Shown here in pieces: positions 7,379-15,226 of a DNA stretch of 22,270 nucleotides. The position numbers and the translations under genes are program-made. How positions within the stretch are numbered: position 1 is the stretch's first letter; every line of letters starts with the position of its first letter. The notes under the pieces were generated by a model. The model was not told the DNA's origin. It saw nothing but the letters and a program-made list of their open reading frames with translations, and did no database searches. Source of the DNA: Humitalea sp038249305 (GTDB lineage Bacteria; Pseudomonadota; Alphaproteobacteria; Acetobacterales; Acetobacteraceae); assembly GCA_038249305.1 (NCBI GenBank), contig JBBRWI010000034.1, positions 1-22,270 on the forward strand, given 5' to 3'.

Positions 7379-7987
7379 ATGGAAATGACCGGTGAGCGGC
7401 TGATCGCCGCCCCGCGCGCCCGGGTCTGGGAAGCGTTGAACGATCCCGCCGTGCTGCAGACCTCGATCCCCGGCTGCGAAAGCGTGATCCGCACGGCCGA
7501 GGACGCCTTCGAGGCCAAACTCGCCCTCAAGATTGGCCCGATGGCGGCGAAGTTCTCCGGCAAGGTGAAGCTCAACAATGTCGTGGCCCCGGTCAGCTAC
7601 ACGATCTCGGGCGACGGCAATGGCGGTGCCATGGGTTTTGCGAAAGGCGGTGCGGATGTGGCCCTGGCCGAAGCCAGCCCGACCACCACAAACCTGACCT
7701 ACAACGTCAAGGTCCAGGTCGGCGGCAAGATCGCCCAGTTGGGTGCGCGGCTGATCGACAGCACCGCCAAGCAGATGGCCGACCAGTTCTTCGACCGCTT
7801 CCAGGCCCAGGTCGCCGCGGCCAATGCGCCGCAAGGCAGCCCCGCCGCCGTCGCGCCGCCGCCGCCGAATGCCGCGATTTCGATCTTTGCCCTGATCCCC
7901 TCGGAATTCCTCGGCTTGTCGCTGGTCTTCTGGATCGGCGCCTTCTTCCAGACGATCATCATGATCCTGTTGTTCCTCTACCGATGA
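7379..7987 (+). CDS. coxG: CoxG-like carbon monoxide dehydrogenase maturation/anchoring protein
   Basis: A 202-residue protein. The N-terminal SRPBCC/CoxG domain (residues 1-145) begins MEMTGERLIAAPRARVWEAL and carries the family block DPAVLQTSIPGCES. A Pro/Ala linker (about 150-165) leads to a single C-terminal membrane helix (about 178-200). In carboxydotrophs CoxG is associated with membrane attachment of CO dehydrogenase. Related proteins accompany other molybdenum hydroxylases. The ATG at 7379 has GGAG 8 nt upstream and is the first gene of a six-gene run. It overlaps coxD by 4 nt (ATGA). Confidence 0.88.
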   Translation: MEMTGERLIAAPRARVWEALNDPAVLQTSIPGCESVIRTAEDAFEAKLALKIGPMAAKFSGKVKLNNVVAPVSYTISGDGNGGAMGFAKGGADVALAEASPTTTNLTYNVKVQVGGKIAQLGARLIDSTAKQMADQFFDRFQAQVAAANAPQGSPAAVAPPPPNAAISIFALIPSEFLGLSLVFWIGAFFQTIIMILLFLYR

Positions 7988-8880
7988 GCATGCCCGCGAG
8001 CGTTGACGACACCCGCCGGCTGCTGGCCGAAGGCGGCTACGTCGCCGATACCGCCCTCGCCACCACGGTGCATCTCGCCCTGACCATGGGCCGGCCGCTG
8101 TTCCTCGAAGGCGAGCCAGGTACGGGCAAGACCGAAATCGCCAAGGTCTTGGCCGAACGGCTTGGCCGGCGGCTGGTGCGGTTGCAGTGCTATGACGGGC
8201 TCGACCTGTCGGCCGCGGCCTATGAATGGGACCATGCGCGCCAGTTGATGGAAATTCGCATGGCGGAGGCCGCCGGCATCACCGACCGCGATCGCCTCGC
8301 GACCGACCTCTACGACCGCCGCTTCCTCACCGAACGGCCGCTGCTGTCGGCGCTGACCGGCACGCCGGCGGTGCTGCTGATCGACGAGTTGGACCGCGCC
8401 GACGAACCCTTCGAGGCGTTCCTTTTGGAAATCCTCGCCGATTTCCAGATCACCATCCCCGAACTCGGCACCATCCGTGCCGAAACGCCACCGGTCGTGG
8501 TCATCACCTCCAATCGTACACGGGAAGTGCATGACGCCATCCGCCGGCGCTGCCTGTATCACTGGGTGGACTATCCCGATGCCGCCCGCGAACGCGCCAT
8601 CCTGGCCCTGCGGGCGCCGGGTGTGTCGGCAACCCTGTCCGGCCAGGTGGTCGCCTTCGTCCAGCGCGTGCGTGCCGGGGATTTTTTCAAGCTGCCCGGG
8701 GTGGCCGAGACCATCGACTGGGCGCAGGCGCTGACCGCGCTGAACGCGACCGAGTTGGAACCCGCCCTGGTCGATGAAACCCTCGGCGCCTTGCTGAAAT
8801 ACCAGGACGACATCGCCAAGCTGCGCGGCGCCGAAGCCGCCCGGCTGGTGGTCGAGGCGAAGGCCGGCCGGGCGGCCTGA
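7984..8880 (+). CDS. coxD: CoxD-like MoxR-family AAA+ ATPase
   Basis: A 298-residue ATPase with Walker A GEPGTGKT (residues 43-50), Walker B VLLIDELDRAD (130-140) and sensor-1 VVVITSNRTRE. The pattern is that of MoxR AAA+ proteins. In the cox system CoxD acts as an ATP-driven chaperone that helps build the [CuSMoO2] active site of CO dehydrogenase, together with the VWA protein CoxE. It overlaps coxG by ATGA and shares one base with the coxE start (TGATGG). The family assignment is firm. The actual client enzyme is not in the window. Confidence 0.9.
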   Translation: MSMPASVDDTRRLLAEGGYVADTALATTVHLALTMGRPLFLEGEPGTGKTEIAKVLAERLGRRLVRLQCYDGLDLSAAAYEWDHARQLMEIRMAEAAGITDRDRLATDLYDRRFLTERPLLSALTGTPAVLLIDELDRADEPFEAFLLEILADFQITIPELGTIRAETPPVVVITSNRTREVHDAIRRRCLYHWVDYPDAARERAILALRAPGVSATLSGQVVAFVQRVRAGDFFKLPGVAETIDWAQALTALNATELEPALVDETLGALLKYQDDIAKLRGAEAARLVVEAKAGRAA

Positions 8881-10055
8881 TGGCCGCGGCCCTCGCCCCC
8901 AACCTCCTCGCTTTCGTCCGCCTGCTGCGCCGTGCGGGGTTGCCGCTCGGCCCGTCCGATGCCCTGCTGGCGGCCGAGGCACTTACCCGCATCGACATCG
9001 GCAACCGCCACCAGGTGCAGGCCGCCCTGCGCGCCGCGATGATCCGCCGCCACGACCAGGCCGAGGTGTTCGACCAGGCCTTTTCGCTGTTCTGGCGCGA
9101 CCCCGAGGCCGCCCGGCACGCCGCCGCCATGGCGCTGCTGGACGGGGTGAAGGACAAGCACCGCCCGCCCCCGGCCTCCCGCCGGATCGCCGAGGCCTTG
9201 CAAGGCGACCGCCCGCCGCCGCCCCCGCCGCCCCGGCAGGAAGAACCGCCGCCGTTGCAGGTGGCGATGACCGTCTCCGACCATGAACGCCTGATGAAGA
9301 TGGATTTCGAGGCCATGGGCGCCGCCGAGATCGCCGAGGCCAAGCGCGAAATCCACAAGCTGCGCCTGCCGCTCGACGAACGGCCGACGCGGCGGTTCCA
9401 GATGCACACGGCAGGGTCGAAACTGGATTTGCGCAGGACTTTGCGGGACAGTCTTCGCACAGGAGGTGAGGTTTTGGGGATCGCCCGCAAGCGCCGGGTG
9501 GTGCGCGCGCCGCCTTTGGTCGTCCTCTGCGATATCAGTGGAAGCATGGCGCGTTATGCACAGATATTGCTGCATTTCCTGCATGCCGTGGCGAATGACC
9601 GGGACCGGGTGCACACTTTCCTTTTCGGCACCCGCCTGTCCAACGTGACCCGTGCGCTCAAGGCCCGCGACCCGGAGGTCGCCTTCGAAATGGTCAGCCA
9701 CGCCGTGCCCGACTGGTCCGGCGGCACCCGTATCGGCGAGTCCCTGGCGCGCTTCAATCACGATTGGGCGCGGCGCGTGCTCGGCCAGGGGGCCGTGGTG
9801 CTGCTGATCACCGATGGGCTGGATCGCCAGGGGGCTGCGGGGCTGGCCGAGGCCGCCGACCGGCTGCACCGCTCCTGCCGGCGGCTGATCTGGCTGAACC
9901 CGCTGTTGCGATGGGAGGGGTTCCAGCCCAAATCGCAGGGCGCCCGTGCATTGATGCCGCATGTCCATGAACACCGGCCGGTGCACAATCTGAACGCATT
10001 GCGGGATCTGGTCGCGACACTCAGCGACCATCGCCCAAAAAGGACATCGCCATGA
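8880..10055 (+). CDS. coxE: CoxE-like VWA domain protein
   Basis: A 391-residue protein. The N-terminal helical region (1-100) is followed by a Pro-rich stretch (about 108-125) and a C-terminal von Willebrand A domain. The MIDAS motif DISGSM starts at Asp218, the threonine site lies in GGTRIGES, and TDG is at about 311-313. All metal-site elements look intact. VWA proteins of this class work with MoxR ATPases in metal-centre maturation, and CoxE/CoxD is the known pair for CO dehydrogenase. It overlaps coxD by one base and the next gene by four (ATGA), so equal expression with coxD is likely. Confidence 0.9.
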   Translation: MAAALAPNLLAFVRLLRRAGLPLGPSDALLAAEALTRIDIGNRHQVQAALRAAMIRRHDQAEVFDQAFSLFWRDPEAARHAAAMALLDGVKDKHRPPPASRRIAEALQGDRPPPPPPPRQEEPPPLQVAMTVSDHERLMKMDFEAMGAAEIAEAKREIHKLRLPLDERPTRRFQMHTAGSKLDLRRTLRDSLRTGGEVLGIARKRRVVRAPPLVVLCDISGSMARYAQILLHFLHAVANDRDRVHTFLFGTRLSNVTRALKARDPEVAFEMVSHAVPDWSGGTRIGESLARFNHDWARRVLGQGAVVLLITDGLDRQGAAGLAEAADRLHRSCRRLIWLNPLLRWEGFQPKSQGARALMPHVHEHRPVHNLNALRDLVATLSDHRPKRTSP

Positions 10056-10375
10056 GCGCCGACGCCGACAACATCCTGGCCACCGCCGCCGCCTGGCGCG
10101 AGGCGGGGGAGCAGGTCGCCCTGGCAACCGTCGTCGAAACCTGGGGCTCCTCTCCCCGGCCCGCCGGATCGCGCCTTGCCGTCACGGCCTCAGGCCGGAT
10201 GGCCGGCAGCGTCTCGGGCGGCTGCATCGAGGGGGCGGTCGCCGAGGTCGCCCAGGCGGTCATGGCCAGCGGCACGCCCCGCCTGCTGGACTACGGCATT
10301 TCCGACGAACGCGCCTGGGAAGTGGGCCTGGCCTGCGGCGGCAAGCTGAAGGTCTTCGTCGAGCCGCTGGCATGA
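10052..10375 (+). CDS. XdhC/CoxF N-terminal-domain protein (short form)
   Basis: A 107-residue protein covering only the N-terminal XdhC/CoxI domain. It shows ATVVETWGSSPRPAGSRLAV and GSVSGGCIEGAVAE, the family signature. XdhC-like proteins bind and protect molybdenum cofactor, and help with its sulfuration and insertion into xanthine dehydrogenase-type enzymes. Typical XdhC is one chain of about 270-330 residues. Here the second half is a separate gene immediately downstream with a 4-nt overlap, so the two products probably form one functional unit. Confidence 0.85.
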   Translation: MSADADNILATAAAWREAGEQVALATVVETWGSSPRPAGSRLAVTASGRMAGSVSGGCIEGAVAEVAQAVMASGTPRLLDYGISDERAWEVGLACGGKLKVFVEPLA

Positions 10376-11055
10376 CCCCGGAAACCCTGACCCGTCTGCG
10401 CATGGCCCAGGCCGCCAACCGCCCGGTGGCGTTGCTCACCCGGCTGACCGATGGCGCCCAGGCGCTCTACCCCGATGACATGGTGGCCCCGGAGCTTGCC
10501 CTGGCGGCGGCCGGCGCCCTGCGCGACGACCGCGCGCAGAACGTCACGCTGGGCGATGCAGCCTGGTTCATCCAGCCGCAGAACCCGGCGCTGCGGTTGA
10601 TCGTGGTGGGTGCGGTGCATGTCGCGCAAAGCCTGGTGCCGATGGCCGCCGCGGCAGGCTTCGCGGTCACCATCGTCGATCCGCGCCGCGCCTTCGCCAC
10701 GGCCGACCGGTTTTCCGGCGATGTCGCGATGACGCATGACTGGCCGGATGATGCGATGGTGGTCCTGGCACCGGATACCCGCACCGCCATCGTCACCCTT
10801 ACGCATGACCCGAAGCTCGACGACCCGGCGCTCGACCGGGCATTGGCGAGCCCCGCCTTCTACATCGGTGCGCTCGGCAGCCGTCGCACCCATGCCAAGC
10901 GCCTGGAACGGCTGGCCGAGCTCGGCCATGGGCCCGATGCCGTGGCCCGCATCCATGCCCCTGTCGGCCTCGACATCGGCGCCATCACCGCCCCCGAAAT
11001 CGCGCTGTCGATCATCGCCCAGATCGTCGCCGTCCGCCGCGGCAAGCCCGCATGA
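10372..11055 (+). CDS. XdhC-like protein, Rossmann half (XdhC_C domain)
   Basis: A 227-residue protein with an N-terminal segment of about 85 residues and an XdhC C-terminal Rossmann domain. The nucleotide-binding turn is LRLIVVGAVHVAQSL (about 79-93), followed by VTIVDPR, the conserved VTLTHDPKLDDPAL and YIGALGSRRTHAKR. The usual GAGHV has Val in place of the second Gly (GAVHV). It is most likely the partner of the preceding short XdhC protein in molybdenum cofactor handling. It overlaps both neighbours by 4 nt. Confidence 0.85.
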   Translation: MTPETLTRLRMAQAANRPVALLTRLTDGAQALYPDDMVAPELALAAAGALRDDRAQNVTLGDAAWFIQPQNPALRLIVVGAVHVAQSLVPMAAAAGFAVTIVDPRRAFATADRFSGDVAMTHDWPDDAMVVLAPDTRTAIVTLTHDPKLDDPALDRALASPAFYIGALGSRRTHAKRLERLAELGHGPDAVARIHAPVGLDIGAITAPEIALSIIAQIVAVRRGKPA

Positions 11056-12683
11056 TCTTCGGCCCGACACCGCTGGCCGAGGCACGGGGCGCGGTCCTCG
11101 TGCATACCCAGCGTCTGCCGGGCCGGGTGCTGAAGAAGGGCACGGTGCTCGACGCCGACGCGATCGAGGCGCTGCGCGCCGCCGGCAAGAACGAGGTCGT
11201 TGCTGCCCGGATGGAACCGGGCGACGTGCCCGAGGACGAGGCCGCCCACCGCATCGCCGAGGCCATGGCCACCCCGCTGGTCGCCCGCACCCGCGCCGTC
11301 ACCGGCCGGGTGAACCTGCTGGCCGAAACGGCGGGTCTGCTCGTGCTCGAACCGGCCATCATCGACCGGCTCAACGGCATCGACGAGAGCCTGACCATCG
11401 CGACCCTGGCCAACTACAGCCCGGTCCAGGCACGCGACATGCTGGCGACGATCAAGGTCATCCCCTTCGCCGTGCCGGGGCAGGTGCTGGCGGTGGCCGA
11501 GGCCATTCTCAAGCCCCGCCGCGCGCTGACCCTGCTGCCGTTCCGCCCGCTGAAGGTCGGGCTGGTGCTGACCGAACTGCCGGGCATCAAGGACAGTGTG
11601 ATGCAAGGCGCGGTGGAGGCGACCGCGGAGCGCGTCCTTGGCCTCTGCGGCGCGTTGATGCCGGCCGAATTCTGCGCGCATGACGAAAGCGCGTTGGCCG
11701 AACGCCTGGCACGGCTGCGGCGTGCGGGGGCGGAATTGCTGCTCGTGGCCGGCGCCTCGGCGACGGTGGACCGACGCGATGTGGGGCCGGCGGCGATCAT
11801 CCGCGCGGGTGGCCGCATCGAGCACTTCGGCATGCCGGTCGATCCGGGGAACCTGATCTGCCTGGGTTCCATCGGCGGGACCCCGGCGCTGGTGCTGCCT
11901 GGCTGCGCGCGGTCGCCGAAACTCAATGGCTTCGACTGGGTATTGCAGCGCATTTTCGCTGGCCTGACCGTGACCGCGCAGGACGTGATGGCGATGGGCG
12001 TCGGCGGGTTGCTGAAGGAGATCGAGCTGCGCCCGCTGCCGCGCGAACAGGCGGCCCGCACCCCTGCCCCGGCCATCGCCCCCCGCCGTGGCCGCCGGGT
12101 CGCCGCACTCATCATGGCGGCCGGCCGGTCGCGCCGCATGGCGCCGCTGAACAAGCTGCTGGTGGCCGACGCCAAGGGGGCCACGATGATCGCCCGCGTG
12201 GTGGACCATGCGCTCGCCAGCCACGCCCGACCGGTGATCGTGGTGACGGGGCATGAACGCGAACGCATCGAGGAGGCCCTGGTCGGCCGCCCCGTCGTCT
12301 TCGCCCATGCCGAGGATTTCGCCGAAGGCCTGTCCGCCAGCCTGCGCGCCGGTTTGCAGGCGGTGCCGCCCGAGGCCGAGGGCGTGATGGTGTGCCTGGG
12401 CGACATGCCGCTGGTCACCGGCGCCATGATGGACCGACTGATCGCCGCCTTCGACCCTGAGGAAGGGGCACGGATCGTCATGCCGACCTGCCGCGGCAAA
12501 CAGGGCAACCCGATGCTCTGGGACCGCGCCCTGATCCCCGAGATGATGGCGGTCTCCGGTGATGTCGGCGCCCGGCACCTGGCGGGCGTGCATGGCGAGT
12601 CCGTGGTCGAGGTCGAGATCGCGGATGATGCGGTGCTGCGGGACTTCGATACGACCGAGGCGATGAAGGCGATGCCGGGATGA
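11052..12683 (+). CDS. Fusion: molybdopterin-binding domain + MobA/MocA-like nucleotidyltransferase
   Basis: A 543-residue two-domain protein. Residues 1-335 resemble the MoeA/CinA-type molybdopterin-binding family (starts MIFGPTPLAEARGAVLVHTQ; GLVLTELPG, LLVAGASATVDRRDV and GTPALVLPGCARSPKLNGFD are typical). After an Ala/Pro/Arg linker, residues 350-543 form an NTP transferase with the signature AALIMAAGRSRRMAP, LVCLGDMPL-like CLGDMPLV and GKQGNP, as in MocA. MocA makes molybdopterin cytosine dinucleotide, the cofactor form used by CO dehydrogenase/xanthine dehydrogenase-family enzymes. The fusion suggests cofactor binding and nucleotide attachment on one chain. It is the last gene of the overlapping cox-type run. 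Confidence 0.85.
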   Translation: MIFGPTPLAEARGAVLVHTQRLPGRVLKKGTVLDADAIEALRAAGKNEVVAARMEPGDVPEDEAAHRIAEAMATPLVARTRAVTGRVNLLAETAGLLVLEPAIIDRLNGIDESLTIATLANYSPVQARDMLATIKVIPFAVPGQVLAVAEAILKPRRALTLLPFRPLKVGLVLTELPGIKDSVMQGAVEATAERVLGLCGALMPAEFCAHDESALAERLARLRRAGAELLLVAGASATVDRRDVGPAAIIRAGGRIEHFGMPVDPGNLICLGSIGGTPALVLPGCARSPKLNGFDWVLQRIFAGLTVTAQDVMAMGVGGLLKEIELRPLPREQAARTPAPAIAPRRGRRVAALIMAAGRSRRMAPLNKLLVADAKGATMIARVVDHALASHARPVIVVTGHERERIEEALVGRPVVFAHAEDFAEGLSASLRAGLQAVPPEAEGVMVCLGDMPLVTGAMMDRLIAAFDPEEGARIVMPTCRGKQGNPMLWDRALIPEMMAVSGDVGARHLAGVHGESVVEVEIADDAVLRDFDTTEAMKAMPG

Positions 12684-12720
12684 GCGCCCCCGCCGGAATG
12701 TTGTGGAGCGTCGCCCCGAC

Positions 12721-12748
12721 ACACTGGCCAGGGAATGCGCACCAGTGT
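12721..12748. promoter_or_regulatory. Inverted repeat upstream of the ArsR-type regulator
   Basis: ACACTGG at 12721-12727 and CCAGTGT at 12742-12748 are perfect 7-bp inverted arms with a 14-bp spacer. They end 2 nt before the ATG at 12751. The position fits an autoregulatory operator, but also overlaps a possible longer coding start (GTG 12703). Function is inferred. Confidence 0.4.
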
Positions 12749-12750
12749 CC

Positions 12751-13509
12751 ATGACGCGCGACACGTCGCAACCGGCCTCGATCCATCAGGCTGAAAACCT
12801 GATCGGCGGCGACGCCGACCGGCCGCTCAAGGACACCGCCGACATCGTGGCCCTGCTGGGCGATCCCACCCGCGCCGGCATGCTGGTGGCGCTGATGGAT
12901 GGGCGTGCACTGACCGCGAGCGAGTTGGCCCGCGCCGCCCGTGTCGCGCCACAAGCCGCCAGCGGCCACCTGTTGCGGCTCAGCACCGCCGGACTGCTGG
13001 CGGAGGAACGGCAAGGACGGCACCGCTACCACCGGCTGGCCTCGCCGGAGGTGGCCCGCATGTTGGCAGGCATGATGGCGATGGCCGGCGGGGTCGAAGC
13101 CAAGCTGCCGCGCCCCGTCGTCGTCGGCCCGCGTGATCAGGCGATGCGTGCCGCCAGGACCTGTTATGACCATCTGGCCGGACCGCTCGCAGTCGCCATG
13201 ACCGATGCCATGGTCGCGCGTGGGCAGATCGCGTTTACGGCGGATGGCGGTGCTTTGACCCCTGACGGGGCGCTGTTCCTGGAAGGCATTGGCCTGGACC
13301 TGGCCACGCGGCGTTCTGGCAGCCGGGTGTTCTGCCGCCCTTGCCTGGATTGGAGCGAGCGCCGCCCGCATCTCGCGGGCGTGATCGGGGCCGCGCTCTG
13401 CGACGCCTGCTTCCGGCACGATTGGGTGCGCCGGATCGCGGGCACGCGCGCCGTCACGGTGACGCCGAAGGGTCGGCTGGAAATCAGGCGGGCCTTCAGC
13501 GTCGAATGA
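12751..13509 (+). CDS. ArsR-family winged-helix regulator with paired CxxC motifs
   Basis: A 252-residue protein. Residues 26-110 form an ArsR-type winged helix (DIVALLGDPTRAGMLVALMD, recognition helix about APQAASGHLLRLSTAGLL, wing RQGRHRYHRLA). The long C-terminal region carries Cys195-x2-Cys198 and Cys217-x2-Cys220 around DWSERRPHLAGVIGAAL, a segment I recognise as common in long ArsR proteins. The cysteines could bind a metal or sense redox state, but that is inference. A GTG at 12703 gives an alternative start with 16 more residues; neither start has a strong ribosome site. It lies 67 nt after the fusion gene on the same strand, so it could regulate or be carried along with the cox-type operon. 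Confidence 0.8.
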   Translation: MTRDTSQPASIHQAENLIGGDADRPLKDTADIVALLGDPTRAGMLVALMDGRALTASELARAARVAPQAASGHLLRLSTAGLLAEERQGRHRYHRLASPEVARMLAGMMAMAGGVEAKLPRPVVVGPRDQAMRAARTCYDHLAGPLAVAMTDAMVARGQIAFTADGGALTPDGALFLEGIGLDLATRRSGSRVFCRPCLDWSERRPHLAGVIGAALCDACFRHDWVRRIAGTRAVTVTPKGRLEIRRAFSVE

Positions 13510-13514
13510 CGCCT

Positions 13515-14114
13515 CTACCCGAACGCCCCCACCTCATGCGCGATCGCCGCCGAACACTCCCGCGTCAGGGCAAACAGCCGGCGGATCGGCTGGAAGATCG
13601 CGGCATGTTCGCGGGCATAATCAGTGCCTTCGCGCGGCGGCGCCGGTTTGCAAAAATCCAGCCCCCCGGCGGGATCGGTCAGCGCCGGAAAAATCTCCTC
13701 CAGCGCCGCGAGCGCCGGCTCCACTTCCAGCCGCAGCATCGCGTTCGGCACCGTGTCGCGGGTCGCGCCATGCCGGGGTGAGAAGTCAGGCACCGAAACC
13801 GCCAGCAGCCAGATGCGCTTGATCAAGGTCAGCCGCAACGCGTGCAGCAGCACCAGCCGGTCCGGCGTCGCCGCGATGTCGAGCCTTTGGCGGATCGCGT
13901 TGTGCAACTGCGCCGCATTCAGCCGGACATGGGTATGTGCCAAGGCCAGGCGGTGGCTCAGCAGGCCGGCGCGGACGACGACCAGGGCGCGGCGGGTCGC
14001 GGTGTCGGGTGCGGCCGCGATGGCGGCCTCGGTCCGCTGCCCTGGCTGTCGCCATGACCGAGAGATGAAAGCCGGTGACCCTGTCAGGTCGCCAACCGCC
14101 GCAGCGCCGCGCAA
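13515..14114 (-). CDS. PEP carboxylase-like C-terminal fragment (tentative)
   Basis: An open frame of up to 199 residues. The region ATRRALVVVRAGLLSHRLALAHTHVRLNAAQLHNAIRQRL and the end AIAHEVGAFG recall a PEP-carboxylase type seen in some alphaproteobacteria, but I hold this only tentatively. None of the usual PEPC active-site motifs is present and a full enzyme is about 850-900 residues, so this would be a truncated remnant. The first 30-45 residues (overlapping the 3' end of the aminotransferase gene) look non-homologous, so the real start, if it is expressed, may be downstream of 14114. The stop lies 5 nt from the convergent ArsR stop. It could instead be a small unknown protein. Confidence 0.4.
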   Translation of the reverse strand: MRGAAAVGDLTGSPAFISRSWRQPGQRTEAAIAAAPDTATRRALVVVRAGLLSHRLALAHTHVRLNAAQLHNAIRQRLDIAATPDRLVLLHALRLTLIKRIWLLAVSVPDFSPRHGATRDTVPNAMLRLEVEPALAALEEIFPALTDPAGGLDFCKPAPPREGTDYAREHAAIFQPIRRLFALTRECSAAIAHEVGAFG

Positions 14115-15226
14115 ACTGCCTCGACCTGGGCGTCGGTCAGTTCGGGGAACATCGGCAGGCTCATGACCTCATGCGCCGCGGCCTCGGTCTCGCCGCAGCC
14201 GGCGGGGCCGAGGGCGACGCGGTCGCGATAGGCGCCCTGAAGATGGACGGGCACCGGGTAATGAATACCGGTCCCAACCCCTTCGGTCCGCAGCCGCGCC
14301 ATCAGCGCCGTGCGCTGCGGCACGCGCAAGACGTATTGATGGAAGACATGGCCGTAGCCGTCCCGCCGCGCCGGCGGCTGATACGGGCCGTCGGCAAGCG
14401 CCGCGTCATAGGCGGCGGCGATCGCGCCGCGCCGCGCGTTGGCAGCGTCGAGAAGCGGCAGGCGCACCCGCAGGATGGCGGCCTGGAGTTCATCGAGGCG
14501 CGAGTTTATCCCCACCAGGTCGCTGACGTAGCGTTCCTTCCAGCCATATTGGCGGATGGCGGCGATCCGGGCGGCGAGGTCGGCGTCCGGCGTGGTCAGC
14601 ACGCCGCCATCGCCCAGCGCGCCCAGGTTCTTGGTCGGATACAGCGAATAGGCCGCGGCATCGCCCAGGGTGCCGGCGCGGGCGCCGTCCAGGCTCGCGC
14701 CATGCGCCTGGGAGACATCCTCGATCAGCGCCACGCCGGCCTTGCGGCAGGCTTCCAGCATCGGCCCCATCTCGGTCATCTGGCCGTAGATGTGGACCGG
14801 GATCACGGCGCGGATCGGCGGCAGCCCCGGCGGCGGGTCCTCCAGCACGGCCACCAACTCGTCCGGGTCCATGGTGAAATGGTCGGGGTCGATGTCGAGC
14901 AGCAGCGGTGTCGCCCCCGCCATCTCGATGGCGGCCACCGTCGCGACGGCGGTATGGCTGACGGTCACGACCGTCGCCCCCGCGCCGATGCCCATGCCGC
15001 GCAGGATCAGTGCGATGGCATCGGTGCCGTTGGCACAGCCAACAGCATGCTGGCCAGGGCCGGTCCAGGCGGCGTATTCCGCCTCGAACGCCGCGCCCTC
15101 GCGGCCCAGGATGTACCAGCCGGAGGCGAGCGCCCGGGCCACGGCGGCATCGATGGCGGGTTGCTGCGCGCGATAGGCGGCGCCGGGGTCGGCCTGGGGG
15201 ATGATGGGGGTCAGCGGGACGTTCAT
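14084..15226 (-). CDS. DegT/DnrJ/EryC1/StrS-family sugar aminotransferase
   Basis: A 380-residue PLP enzyme of fold type I. Lys199 in SLYPTKNLGALGDGG is the Schiff-base lysine, IEDVSQAHGA (Asp170) binds the pyridine nitrogen, and GCANGTDAI is the phosphate-binding loop. Such enzymes transaminate keto-sugar nucleotides in O-antigen, capsule and aminodeoxysugar synthesis. The sequence resembles the dTDP-3-keto-6-deoxyhexose 3-aminotransferase branch (FdtB/QdtB-like), but the substrate is inferred. It overlaps the upstream epimerase gene by 4 nt, so the two probably work on consecutive steps. Confidence 0.9.
   Translation of the reverse strand: MNVPLTPIIPQADPGAAYRAQQPAIDAAVARALASGWYILGREGAAFEAEYAAWTGPGQHAVGCANGTDAIALILRGMGIGAGATVVTVSHTAVATVAAIEMAGATPLLLDIDPDHFTMDPDELVAVLEDPPPGLPPIRAVIPVHIYGQMTEMGPMLEACRKAGVALIEDVSQAHGASLDGARAGTLGDAAAYSLYPTKNLGALGDGGVLTTPDADLAARIAAIRQYGWKERYVSDLVGINSRLDELQAAILRVRLPLLDAANARRGAIAAAYDAALADGPYQPPARRDGYGHVFHQYVLRVPQRTALMARLRTEGVGTGIHYPVPVHLQGAYRDRVALGPAGCGETEAAAHEVMSLPMFPELTDAQVEAVCAALRRLAT

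Noticed and set aside
8571..10127. 518-residue minus-strand open frame opposite coxD/coxE
   Set aside because: No recognisable motifs, and the coxE VWA domain on the other strand is unambiguous.
10860..12764. 634-residue open frame on the minus strand opposite the fusion gene
   Set aside because: Antisense shadow with Gly/His/Arg-rich sequence. The plus-strand gene has clear domains and the operon overlaps.
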